DNA of 64,000 bases from JBAYJC01 sp041665285 (GTDB lineage: Bacteria; Patescibacteriota; Patescibacteriia; 2-12-FULL-60-25): contig JBAYJC010000001.1 of the NCBI GenBank assembly GCA_041665285.1, forward strand, positions 62,001 through 126,000, read 5' to 3'. Below, in pieces: positions 47,732 through 54,798 of the stretch; within the stretch, counting starts at the first letter, position 1, and each line of letters starts with the position of its first letter. Under the pieces are notes generated by a model. It was not told the DNA's origin and did no database searches. It saw only the letters and a list, made by a program, of their open reading frames with translations. The position numbers were made by a program, and so were the translations under genes.

Positions 47732-48904
47732 ATGACAAAACAACAAGCGCTTGGTCTTGCTATTCTTATTGGCGTTGGCCTTTTATATTGGTGGTCGCAA
47801 AAACGTGCGCGCGAAGGCGGAAGCGGTGGCGTGGGTAAGGGTGGATCTATTTTGGAGGCATATACGCATGATCTGACCAAGGACGCTGAGGAGGGAAAAT
47901 TGGATATTGTGATTGGTCGCGATGAGGAAATTGACCGCATGATTCACATCCTGTCCCGTCGTTCAAAAAATAATCCGTTATTGCTCGGAGAGCCAGGAGT
48001 AGGGAAAACAGCTGTGGTGGAAGGCATTGCACGCAAGATCGCGGCAGGAGATGTGCCGCCAACCATCAAAACCAAACGCGTGCTTGGATTGGATTTGGGT
48101 GCCTTGATTGGCGGCACCAAATATCGCGGAGAGTTTGAAGAACGCATGAAGCGTCTGACTGTGGAAATCAAAGAAAAGGCACGTTCTATTATTTTATTTA
48201 TTGATGAGGTGCACATGGTAGGACAGGCTAAGGGCGCAGAAGGAGCCATCAACGTCTCTGACATTATCAAGCCGGCTCTTGCGCGTGGCGATTTGCAAAT
48301 GATCGGTGCCACGACCTGGCGTGAATATGAGATGTACATCAAAACCGATGACGCGCTGAATCGCCGCTTGCAACCCGTGATCGTGGGCGAGCCATCAGAT
48401 GATGCGACCATGCAGATTTTGAATGGTATTAAGTCGCTCTATGAAAAACACCATGGGGTGCTGTATTCGCCAGAGGCACTCAAAGCATCGATTGCCCTGG
48501 CAAAGAAATATATCCAGGGGCGTTTTCTTCCGGATAAAGCCATTGATTTGATTGACGAAGCTGGCGCAAAAGTGGCGATTGAAACCGGCAAAGGCATGCG
48601 TCATGCCATGGGGCTCCTCCATGCGGCGGGTGTTGGTGCGCAAGGTCGATTAGCAACGCTTCAACGTGAAGAAAGTCGTCTCAGTGAAGAAATTACGCAT
48701 GTGCAATCTTTGGAGCAGGAACTGCAAGGTGAACAGGATTTGGTGGATATTCGCCAACGTATGGAAAAGCTCCTCACGGAGATTAAGCAGGTTGCGCGTG
48801 ATATTAAGGATCAAAAAAATGAAGGAGCACCCACGGTTACAGACCAGGATATTCGGGAGATTGTTTCTGATTGGGTAGGGAAGCCATTGAAGGAAATTGT
48901 CTAA
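47732..48904 (+). CDS. Membrane-anchored Clp-type ATPase with a single AAA1 module
   Basis: A 390-residue protein. An N-terminal transmembrane helix (about 6-22), a Gly-rich linker, then a complete ClpA/B/C-type D1 module: LDIVIGRDEEIDRM, Walker A GEPGVGKTA, the pore-loop region GGTKYRGEFEERMKRL, Walker B ILFIDEVHMV, sensor IGATTWREYEMY, and the D1-small domain FLPDKAIDLIDEAGAK. A coiled-coil middle region follows (about 300-360). It ends where D2 would begin (VSDWVGKPLKEIV), so this is a single-ring Clp ATPase by design or by loss. TATACT lies 12 bases upstream. Confidence 0.87.
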   Translation: MTKQQALGLAILIGVGLLYWWSQKRAREGGSGGVGKGGSILEAYTHDLTKDAEEGKLDIVIGRDEEIDRMIHILSRRSKNNPLLLGEPGVGKTAVVEGIARKIAAGDVPPTIKTKRVLGLDLGALIGGTKYRGEFEERMKRLTVEIKEKARSIILFIDEVHMVGQAKGAEGAINVSDIIKPALARGDLQMIGATTWREYEMYIKTDDALNRRLQPVIVGEPSDDATMQILNGIKSLYEKHHGVLYSPEALKASIALAKKYIQGRFLPDKAIDLIDEAGAKVAIETGKGMRHAMGLLHAAGVGAQGRLATLQREESRLSEEITHVQSLEQELQGEQDLVDIRQRMEKLLTEIKQVARDIKDQKNEGAPTVTDQDIREIVSDWVGKPLKEIV

Positions 48905-48934
48905 ACAATTATTTATTTTTTTTATTCTGTCCCT

Positions 48935-50548
48935 ATGCCAGGAAAGCAAAGCACAATCGTGAAGACCAGTGTCTCCACACAAACCAAGGTGGTGGTGGGC
49001 GTTGCGGTCGCGTTTATGGCCGGTCTTGCGGCTTATGGATTTGGTTTTTTGCCCATGTTAGAAGGGGGAAATGAGGATGGCGGTTTTGAGAATCGAGAAG
49101 CTATGCGTGAGGTGTGTTTTCAAATTTGTGATGAAAGTACCCTTCAATGTAAAGCCGCGGCAGAAACAGATGAAGCGCAACAGGCTTGTAGCCAGATTGC
49201 CTTTGATTGTCTGACCTCTTGCCAACAGCAGTACCCACAATCAGAGCCAACGGACGAAAATGCACCAGGCTACCAAGCTCCAGGATACAACGGCGGTTCT
49301 GACGTAACCCCAGACAGAGGAGCGACGATTTCCGATGCTTTTTCCGTGGTGATCGATACAGAAAATTTTCCGAAAGATGGTCTTGTGCTTGGTGGTGCTG
49401 ATACCTGGGTACCCATGGCAACGTATCGGATGAAAGTACCTGGACAGGAAGCCGTACTCGTTGATCGTCTACGCGCTTCTGTTGTCGGAGATCCATCCCT
49501 TCTTTCCGGAGTGGGCGTCATGGTAAACGGAGAGGTTGTGGGATGGACGGTCGTTCCTTCTGGTTCTGATTCCGCGACCATTGAAATTGCTCAGCCTCTT
49601 CGTATCGCGTCGCTTGGCAGTATGGATTTTGCGCTTGTGGCGAGGTTCGCTCATGTGATTGCACCATCTGCAACGAATTCGGATGCTTCTCCAAAAACAG
49701 GTATGCGTGTTTCATTGGCCGTGGGTGAGGCAGACGGATATTGGACGGAATACCTTGGCGCAGTCAACGTACATGCGGTCGGTGAAACATCCTCTGTGGT
49801 GCTTCGTGCAAGCGATCAAACCATGTATGCCGCTGGAAGCCCCATGAAATACGTGGTCAAGGATTATCCGGTGATACAAGCGCATACGGTCTCAAGCGTG
49901 TTGACGCGTGGTTCTGTGGCGGATCTCTATCGATTTACCATGGGAGCGGCACGAGAGGCTGTGACGTTGAAGAAGATTTCCTTTCGTATCAAGTCTCGTT
50001 CCGTGGATTTTGATCAGTTTGCCTTGCGTCGCGGTTCTACAACCATGGCATCAGGAACAGTGAGAATCCTGTCGGCAGATGGTCGCGATCTTATGCATGG
50101 AGAATCGTTGCGCCCTGTGGAAGATGGTCAATTGGTCAACGTGATTTTTACGGAGGAGCAGACGCTTCAGGGTGCGGGACATGTCTTTACCTTGCAGGCT
50201 CGTGCCATGACTGCCACACAACCAGCCGTAGAAGTCTCGATCGCTTCTTCAAATGTTGATCCAGGTTTTAAGCACAGACTCGTGTATCAAGATCAGGGCG
50301 ATGCGTATGGCCCATTTGTACTCGAAGTGCCTGGCCAGGGGAATCGCTGGTCTTCCATCATTTGGTCAGATATGTCTGATGTGCCACATTCTGATACGCC
50401 AGGACAAAGTCTTGACTGGATGGGCGGTGCTTTGTTGCAGGATATGAGCACAGTCACCTCGCTCACAGGAGCAACGCCAGCACCTGCTTCTGAGTTTCCT
50501 ACAAATGAATCAGGTTCAAATCCGCCGAGTGAGTTTCCAAAGAATTAG
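48935..50548 (+). CDS. Membrane-anchored surface protein
   Basis: A 537-residue protein. An N-terminal transmembrane anchor (about 18-36) is followed by a Cys-rich helical segment (VCFQICDESTLQC, then CSQIAFDCLTSC) with Cys in CxxxC-type spacing suited to disulfides. A low-complexity linker leads to a long beta-rich extracytoplasmic region (about 120-510) and an acidic Ser/Pro tail with a repeated SEFP motif. I recognise it only as a CPR-style envelope protein. It lies 30 bases after the Clp-D1 ATPase and ends at a bidirectional terminator. Confidence 0.75.
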   Translation: MPGKQSTIVKTSVSTQTKVVVGVAVAFMAGLAAYGFGFLPMLEGGNEDGGFENREAMREVCFQICDESTLQCKAAAETDEAQQACSQIAFDCLTSCQQQYPQSEPTDENAPGYQAPGYNGGSDVTPDRGATISDAFSVVIDTENFPKDGLVLGGADTWVPMATYRMKVPGQEAVLVDRLRASVVGDPSLLSGVGVMVNGEVVGWTVVPSGSDSATIEIAQPLRIASLGSMDFALVARFAHVIAPSATNSDASPKTGMRVSLAVGEADGYWTEYLGAVNVHAVGETSSVVLRASDQTMYAAGSPMKYVVKDYPVIQAHTVSSVLTRGSVADLYRFTMGAAREAVTLKKISFRIKSRSVDFDQFALRRGSTTMASGTVRILSADGRDLMHGESLRPVEDGQLVNVIFTEEQTLQGAGHVFTLQARAMTATQPAVEVSIASSNVDPGFKHRLVYQDQGDAYGPFVLEVPGQGNRWSSIIWSDMSDVPHSDTPGQSLDWMGGALLQDMSTVTSLTGATPAPASEFPTNESGSNPPSEFPKN

Positions 50549-50554
50549 CACAAT

Positions 50555-50586
50555 AAAAAAGGATTGGCTCAGCCAATCCTTTTTTG
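50555..50586. terminator. Bidirectional terminator before metK
   Basis: AAAAAAGGATTGGCT, CA, GCCAATCCTTTTTT, between convergent genes. Confidence 0.95.
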
Positions 50587-51645
50587 TTACACGAGTAGTT
50601 CAATCTTTTCCCAAGGCAGGTCGTTCTTTCCAAAATGTCCGTACGCCGCTGTTTTTTGAAAGATAGGGCGCGTGAGGCCAAGCCGCTCGATAATAGCTCG
50701 AGGACGAAAATCAAATTTCGCAAGCATGTCTTGCGCGATGGCACGGCCTTGCTCATCAATGGCTTGTACCATCACGGGTTCTGCACGTCCGATCGCATAG
50801 GCTACAGATACGAGTGCCTCTTTTGCATAGTTATTTGCGACTAGATTTTTCGCAACAAACCGTGCCATATACGCGGCAGAACGATCGACCTTGGTGGCAT
50901 CTTTTCCAGAGAATGCGCCACCCCCGTGTGGGGCAAGACCGCCATAGGTATCTACCATGATCTTGCGGCCCGTAAGTCCTGTGTCCGCAAAAAAGCCACC
51001 TTGCACAAATGATCCTGTTGGATTGACGAGGATTTCTATCCCTTGGAGATCACCCACGATGGGCGCGATGAGTCGTTCTGTGAGCACGCGGCGTATTTCT
51101 TCTTGCGTGGTCGTTGGCGCGTGTTGCGTGCTTACAAGCACCGTAACCAGATGGCCGTTGCGCATAGTCACCTGCGTTTTACCGTCAGGACGGAGCCAGT
51201 CGCACGTCGGATCTGTTCTGCGCAAACGTTCCAATCCTCGCGCGAGTGCATGCGCCCACACGACCGCACGAGGGAGGAATTGCGGGGTTTCATTGGTGGC
51301 AAAGCCGTACATAATTCCTTGATCGCCTGCGCCACCTGTATCAACACCCATGGCAATATCCGGTGACTGTTGCACGATGTTTGTGGTGACGCGGAGTTCA
51401 TCCTCATACCCAATGGTGCGGTACACATCACGTGCGATAGCCTCTGCGTCAATCGAGGCATGGCTCGTGACTTCACCGCCGATCACGAGGAGACCGTGTC
51501 CGCCAAACGATTCGATCGCAACGCGGCTTGCTGGATCATCGCGAAGATACGCATCAAGCAGTGCGTCAGAAATTTGGTCGCACACTTTATCTGGATGGCC
51601 GGAAGTAACGCTTTCGACGGTGTAGGTGGGAGAGGCGAAAAACAT
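50587..51645 (-). CDS. metK: S-adenosylmethionine synthetase
   Basis: A 352-residue protein, shorter than the usual 380-400. It has VTSGHPDKVCDQISDALLDA (Met/ATP site), GAGDQGIMYGFA, and GGGAFSGKDATKVDRSAAYMAR (P-loop-like phosphate site). It makes SAM from methionine and ATP, and supplies the restriction methylase and RsmH encoded in this window. The start at 51645 (MFFASPTYTVESV) follows the riboswitch; an upstream in-frame ATG lies in the terminator platform. It is regulated by the SAM-I riboswitch upstream. Confidence 0.96.
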   Translation of the reverse strand: MFFASPTYTVESVTSGHPDKVCDQISDALLDAYLRDDPASRVAIESFGGHGLLVIGGEVTSHASIDAEAIARDVYRTIGYEDELRVTTNIVQQSPDIAMGVDTGGAGDQGIMYGFATNETPQFLPRAVVWAHALARGLERLRRTDPTCDWLRPDGKTQVTMRNGHLVTVLVSTQHAPTTTQEEIRRVLTERLIAPIVGDLQGIEILVNPTGSFVQGGFFADTGLTGRKIMVDTYGGLAPHGGGAFSGKDATKVDRSAAYMARFVAKNLVANNYAKEALVSVAYAIGRAEPVMVQAIDEQGRAIAQDMLAKFDFRPRAIIERLGLTRPIFQKTAAYGHFGKNDLPWEKIELLV

Positions 51646-51656
51646 ACGCAGAAAGA

Positions 51657-51694
51657 GAAATAAATAAGACCCTTTCCGCATCGAAGAAAGAGTC
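51657..51694 (-). terminator. Riboswitch expression-platform terminator of metK
   Basis: On the minus strand GACTCTTTC-N9-GAAAGGGTC (one T-G pair) followed by TTATTTATTTC, between the SAM aptamer and the metK ATG. It is expected to form when SAM is bound. Confidence 0.78.
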
Positions 51695-51711
51695 GATCAT
51701 ACACGATGATG

Positions 51712-51822
51712 ATTATCTTTCCCCAATGAGGGGCTGGAGGTGGCACCGTGGTTCGACATGCGTCGGACTCGGTTGTCGGCAGGGTATAGCGGGCCAGATC
51801 CCTTCCCTGCACTCTTGATAAT
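51712..51822 (-). promoter_or_regulatory. SAM-I (S-box) riboswitch
   Basis: Read on the minus strand: P1 ATTATC/GATAAT (51822 and 51712 ends), the conserved TATCAAGAG, P2 GCAGGG...CCCTGC, GGGATCTGGCCC (pseudoknot and kink-turn region), GACAACC, a P3 hairpin CGAC-GCAT-GTCG, the diagnostic GGTGCCACCTCCAGCC, P4 CCCC-TCATT-GGGG and AAAGATAA. The order and core bases match the S-box consensus closely. Placement before metK fits a feedback switch. A SAM-I/IV variant is the only real alternative. Confidence 0.94.
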
Positions 51823-51835
51823 GGGTTGTCACACT

Positions 51836-51864
51836 ATGATAAAGCGCAGGCCATTGTTCGTCAA
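51836..51864 (-). promoter_or_regulatory. metK promoter
   Basis: On the minus strand TTGACG (51864-51859), a 17-base spacer, TATCAT (51841-51836). Transcription would start just upstream of the riboswitch. Confidence 0.75.
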
Positions 51865-51875
51865 AAAGGTTCTGA

Positions 51876-51928
51876 GGTGTTGACAAAACGCCCATTTTTT
51901 GATATGCATGGTCCTACAAAGGAAGGAC
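51876..51928 (+). promoter_or_regulatory. Promoter and RBS hairpin of the metalloprotease-like orphan
   Basis: TTGACA (51880-51885), a 17-base spacer, TATGCA (51903-51908). The -35 box is in the inverted repeat GGTGTT-N5-AACGCC (51876-51892). GTCCT (51911-51915) can pair with AGGAC (51924-51928) and mask the ribosome site AAGGAAGGAC. Confidence 0.65.
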
Positions 51929-51931
51929 GTT

Positions 51932-52702
51932 ATGGCAAAACAGACTCGTCGTCCGGTGATCGCTCAGTCGTTTTTGGCGAGAAATTGGCTCATCCTTCTC
52001 GTCGTAGCTATGGTCGTGGGCGTGCTCCTGTACTGGACGCCGGAAGCGCCGCGGCCAAGGGTTCAGCAGAGAGCGAACGTGGGGGAGGTGCCCGCGGACG
52101 CAAGCGCGGTAGTGTCTGTTGCGGAGGCGGATCGTGTGACCATGCTCGAGATGGAGCAGGTCATCCGCACGCATCCTTCGTCGGAGTTGCGCACGCGCCT
52201 CATGGAGTGGCTGAGGGTAGGCCGCGTGCAGCTCAACAACGAGTCCGCGCATACGGATGCCCTGGGCATGGTCGCGGCGGTCTTGTACCGCGAGACCGTA
52301 CGTGGTCCTGCCCTGACCCTGGCCGTGTCCCCGGTGTTGTTCTTCGGCCCGCAGTTCACACGTGCGCGTCGGCAGGTGATGGTGTATCACGAGTACATCC
52401 ACCTCCGGCAACAGATCGATGGCACCATCCCCGCCACAGAGCTCAGGGGAACCATGAGAGATCACCTGACAGACACAGGGATTCGGTGGAAGCTCCGCGC
52501 GGAGTTCGAAGCCTATGAGGAGGAGTGTCGGCTCGGCCTTACGTTCATGGGGCCTGGCTACTCGGAACTCTGTCGCCGCTACGCCGCCCACGGGCGTAGA
52601 GCGCTCCGCGAGAGTGTGGTGGAACTCCACGCCCTGCTCCCGATGTACCGCGGTCACCAGACGCGGGTGCGGACCATCGGAGCAAGCATCATGAACGAGT
52701 GA
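51932..52702 (+). CDS. Orphan membrane-anchored putative zinc metalloprotease
   Basis: A 256-residue protein. One transmembrane helix (about 18-35) follows a basic N-terminus. The extracytoplasmic part has HEYIH at 153-157, the HExxH zinc signature, and an acidic helix EFEAYEEE at about 191-198 that could supply the third ligand (gluzincin-like order). I do not recognise a named peptidase family, and the motif alone can occur by chance. The start at 51932 has AAGGA upstream. Codons are C/G-ending, with its own promoter and terminator, so it belongs to the orphan class. Confidence 0.7.
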   Translation: MAKQTRRPVIAQSFLARNWLILLVVAMVVGVLLYWTPEAPRPRVQQRANVGEVPADASAVVSVAEADRVTMLEMEQVIRTHPSSELRTRLMEWLRVGRVQLNNESAHTDALGMVAAVLYRETVRGPALTLAVSPVLFFGPQFTRARRQVMVYHEYIHLRQQIDGTIPATELRGTMRDHLTDTGIRWKLRAEFEAYEEECRLGLTFMGPGYSELCRRYAAHGRRALRESVVELHALLPMYRGHQTRVRTIGASIMNE

Positions 52703-52709
52703 CGTCTTC

Positions 52710-52744
52710 CACGCCAAGGATCATCTCCTGGCGTGCTTTTTTTT
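52710..52744 (+). terminator. Terminator of the metalloprotease-like orphan
   Basis: CACGCC-A-AGGA, TCATC, TCCT-GGCGTG, then CTTTTTTTT. Confidence 0.92.
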
Positions 52745-53369
52745 ACGATGCGGACAGAATAGCTTCCAATGCACTGGGGAGTTGCAGGGTGCCTTGAGGA
52801 CTAAACTCAATAAGATGGCCTTTATTTTCTGTAATAAGTTCGGCACAAAGCTGTTTTGCAAGAAAAACACCCTCAGCAAAAGGGACAACAGGATCATCTA
52901 TCGCATGAATGCAGGTCCAGGCGCGTGCATGGTGGCGAAGGGTAGACGCGTCTACGGCATGCGTGAACCAATCTTCCAAGATGACTTCTGGAAGATGGAG
53001 GATTTTGTTTCGTAAATGGTCAAGCTGTGCATGGCGTGGAGGAAGAAGCGGGGGAAGAGCAAATGCCCGCGTAAAACCAGCACACAGAACAATGCGTTTA
53101 AACGGAGGGCCTTTATAGATAGTTTGGAGGTAATGTAAAATCGTGAGCGTCCCAAGGGAATGCCCTAGTAAGACCGTATCCGCAGGGTCACCATTGGCCT
53201 GAAGCGCATAATCGAGTTGCGCCATCCATTCCACGCGTTTGGGGCGTGCAGGGTTTGGCATTTGTAATGCGAGAACCACGTGCCCATGTGCTTCGAGCTC
53301 CTGCTTCAACCAAGGAAAAAAATGCATGTCTGGTGTGGAGAGCCAGCCGTGAACAAGGATGACGTGCAT
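52743..53369 (-). CDS. RBBP9/YdeN-type alpha/beta hydrolase
   Basis: A 208-residue protein. It has VILVHGWLSTPDMHFFPWLKQ at the N-terminus, the nucleophile elbow GHSLG (VLLGHSLGTLTILHYL), an Asp in HAIDDPVVPF and a His in NKGHL near the C-terminus: a complete Ser-Asp-His triad. This matches the small YdeN/RBBP9 serine hydrolase family, whose physiological substrates are mostly unknown. Start 53369 (MHVILVHGW) was chosen over 53381 because it begins at the first strand. Confidence 0.85.
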   Translation of the reverse strand: MHVILVHGWLSTPDMHFFPWLKQELEAHGHVVLALQMPNPARPKRVEWMAQLDYALQANGDPADTVLLGHSLGTLTILHYLQTIYKGPPFKRIVLCAGFTRAFALPPLLPPRHAQLDHLRNKILHLPEVILEDWFTHAVDASTLRHHARAWTCIHAIDDPVVPFAEGVFLAKQLCAELITENKGHLIEFSPQGTLQLPSALEAILSAS

Positions 53370-53447
53370 AGAATAGAACAAGGATACCGTGAATAGCGTA
53401 TTCCGTCACCTATTGCTGTTCAGGGGAAAGACTATCTGATAGTCTCG

Positions 53448-53723
53448 GTGTGTATGTTTCACTTTCACGCGATTTTTCGTGCGGAACCAAAGGGCGGTTA
53501 TACAGCGATTGTGCCATCCCTTCCCGGATGCGTGAGTTACGGCAAAACGTTAGCAGAAGCTCAGCGCATGATTAAAGATGCGATCGAGGTCTATGTGATG
53601 AGTTTGATGAAGCATGGAGAAGTAGTGCCAACGGATGATTTGTCGTTTGTGGCTTCCATTCATATTGAAGAAGCTCGTTCGCAAAGAAAAACGCGGGCCT
53701 ATGCCTCCAAAGCTACTGCTTAA
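53448..53723 (+). CDS. hicB: HicB family antitoxin
   Basis: A 91-residue protein. The partial RNase H-like HicB fold is visible in FHAIFRAEPKGGYTAIVPSLPGCVSYGKTLAEA (kept here in family order) and IKDAIEVYVMSL. There is no C-terminal DNA-binding domain of obvious type. It overlaps the downstream hicA gene by 23 bases, so the order is antitoxin then toxin, the reverse of the classic hicAB. TAGTCT lies eight bases before the ATG. A start two codons later (53454) is also possible. Confidence 0.88.
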   Translation: MCMFHFHAIFRAEPKGGYTAIVPSLPGCVSYGKTLAEAQRMIKDAIEVYVMSLMKHGEVVPTDDLSFVASIHIEEARSQRKTRAYASKATA

Positions 53724-53922
53724 GCCGCGTGAGATCATCAAAAGACTTGAGCAACTCGGGTTTGTTCATGATCATACGAGCGGGAGCCACGCGATCTATT
53801 TTCACAATAATACCAAACGGCGTGCCGTGGTTCCTTTACATGTGAAGGAACTTCCTAAGGGGACTGTCAAAGCTCTTTTGCGGGAATCAGGTATAGAAAC
53901 AAGAGATTTCTTACGTGGATAG
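53701..53922 (+). CDS. hicA: HicA family mRNA interferase toxin
   Basis: A 73-residue protein with a double-stranded RNA-binding-like fold: LKPREIIKRLEQLGFV, the catalytic-His motif GSHAIYFH, VVPLHVKELPKGTVKALL and the C-terminal ESGIETRDFL. HicA cleaves mRNA when not bound by HicB. All usual conserved residues are present, so it is probably active. The start at 53701 lies within hicB. Confidence 0.9.
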   Translation: MPPKLLLKPREIIKRLEQLGFVHDHTSGSHAIYFHNNTKRRAVVPLHVKELPKGTVKALLRESGIETRDFLRG

Positions 53923-53929
53923 CCCCGCC

Positions 53930-53958
53930 TTGCCAAAAGTTATTGATACAGGTATATT
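53930..53958 (+). promoter_or_regulatory. Promoter upstream of tRNA-Lys leader
   Basis: TTGCCA, a 17-base spacer, TATATT. It would produce a leader of about 105 bases before tRNA-Lys. Confidence 0.6.
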
Positions 53959-53965
53959 TTCGGTC

Positions 53966-54059
53966 GTTCGGTTCTTCGGACGCGTACTGTCTGTCGCACC
54001 ATGCGCCAGGCAGTCCCTCCTCGCTCGCGAATAAAGAAAGAGCGGCTCTTTCTTTATTC
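53966..54059 (+). ncRNA. Structured leader between hicA and tRNA-Lys
   Basis: It contains a hairpin ACTGTCTG-t-CGCA-cca-TGCG-c-CAGGCAGT (about 53986-54014) and a 14-bp perfect inverted repeat, GAATAAAGAAAGAG (54029-54042) with CTCTTTCTTTATTC (54046-54059), loop CGG. The second could terminate hicBA transcripts or be a processing site for the tRNA precursor. The structures are read directly; a functional RNA is inference. Confidence 0.45.
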
Positions 54060-54070
54060 ACTCGCTCGTC

Positions 54071-54146
54071 GGGACTGTAGCTCAGTTGGTAGAGCAGTGG
54101 CCTTTTAAGCCAACGGTCGTGGGTTCAATCCCCACCGGTCCCACCA
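54071..54146 (+). tRNA. tRNA-Lys(TTT)
   Basis: 76 bases with an encoded CCA. Acceptor stem GGGACTG with CGGTCCC (one mismatch), D-loop AGTTGGTAGA, anticodon loop CTTTTAA giving anticodon TTT, T-loop TTCAATC. The outermost anticodon-stem pair is a mismatch (G-A). Confidence 0.96.
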
Positions 54147-54179
54147 AACAAATCCCGCCCCACAAGGGTGGGATTTGTT
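54147..54179 (+). terminator. Terminator of tRNA-Lys
   Basis: AACAAATCCC and GGGATTTGTT form a 10-bp stem directly after the tRNA CCA, with inner CCC/GGG pairing. Confidence 0.75.
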
Positions 54180-54214
54180 GTAGGAATGAGGTGTCTCCTT
54201 TATACTATTCTCAT

Positions 54215-54790
54215 ATGATGTTACCCAAGAATGTCGTGGATACGGTGATAAAGCATGTGAAGGAGCTTGATACTTCACGCAAGGCTTTGCAGGGGTTGTC
54301 TGCGGAAATCCTGTCTGCGAGCAAGCGGGCGATTTTTGCCTTTCATCGTGGGGATGAGAACGTGGCAAATGAGGAACTTGCTACGGCGCGTGAAAAACTT
54401 GCCAAGGGTACAGAGATGGTCAAAAAGGAATCGCGGCTTGCTTGCGAGGGGATGTGGCGAGCTTGTCAGGAGGAGTTTTGCGAGGCGAGTTTGCTGGCGC
54501 AGTATCTTGCAACACGCAAGGTTGGTCGCGTGACAGAAATTGCCGACGACCCGGAGTTGTTCCTCGGCGGGCTTTCTGATTTTACCGGAGAGCTTGTTCG
54601 CCGTGCGGTGCTTGTGGCAAGCGAGCGCGATCGTGAACAGGTAGAACGCATTTTTGAAGATGTGCGTGAGACCATCGATTTTCTCTTGCGTATGGATTTG
54701 ACGGGTACGCTTCGGACAAAACTTGATCAAGCAAAACAAAATCTTCGTAAACTTGAAGAGATCCGTTACGAGCTTGCCATTCGCGCCTAG
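54215..54790 (+). CDS. Translin family protein
   Basis: A 191-residue, all-helical protein. Blocks such as RKALQGLSAEILSASKRAIFAFHRGD, QEEFCEASLLAQYLA and DFTGELVRRAVLVASERD follow the translin/TRAX pattern: nucleic-acid-binding helical proteins best known from eukaryotes and archaea and present in CPR bacteria. Translins bind single-stranded RNA or DNA. TATACT lies eight bases before the ATG, a leaderless arrangement. It is followed nine bases later by a glycosyltransferase gene. Confidence 0.82.
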   Translation: MMLPKNVVDTVIKHVKELDTSRKALQGLSAEILSASKRAIFAFHRGDENVANEELATAREKLAKGTEMVKKESRLACEGMWRACQEEFCEASLLAQYLATRKVGRVTEIADDPELFLGGLSDFTGELVRRAVLVASERDREQVERIFEDVRETIDFLLRMDLTGTLRTKLDQAKQNLRKLEEIRYELAIRA

Positions 54791-54798
54791 TCATCCCC

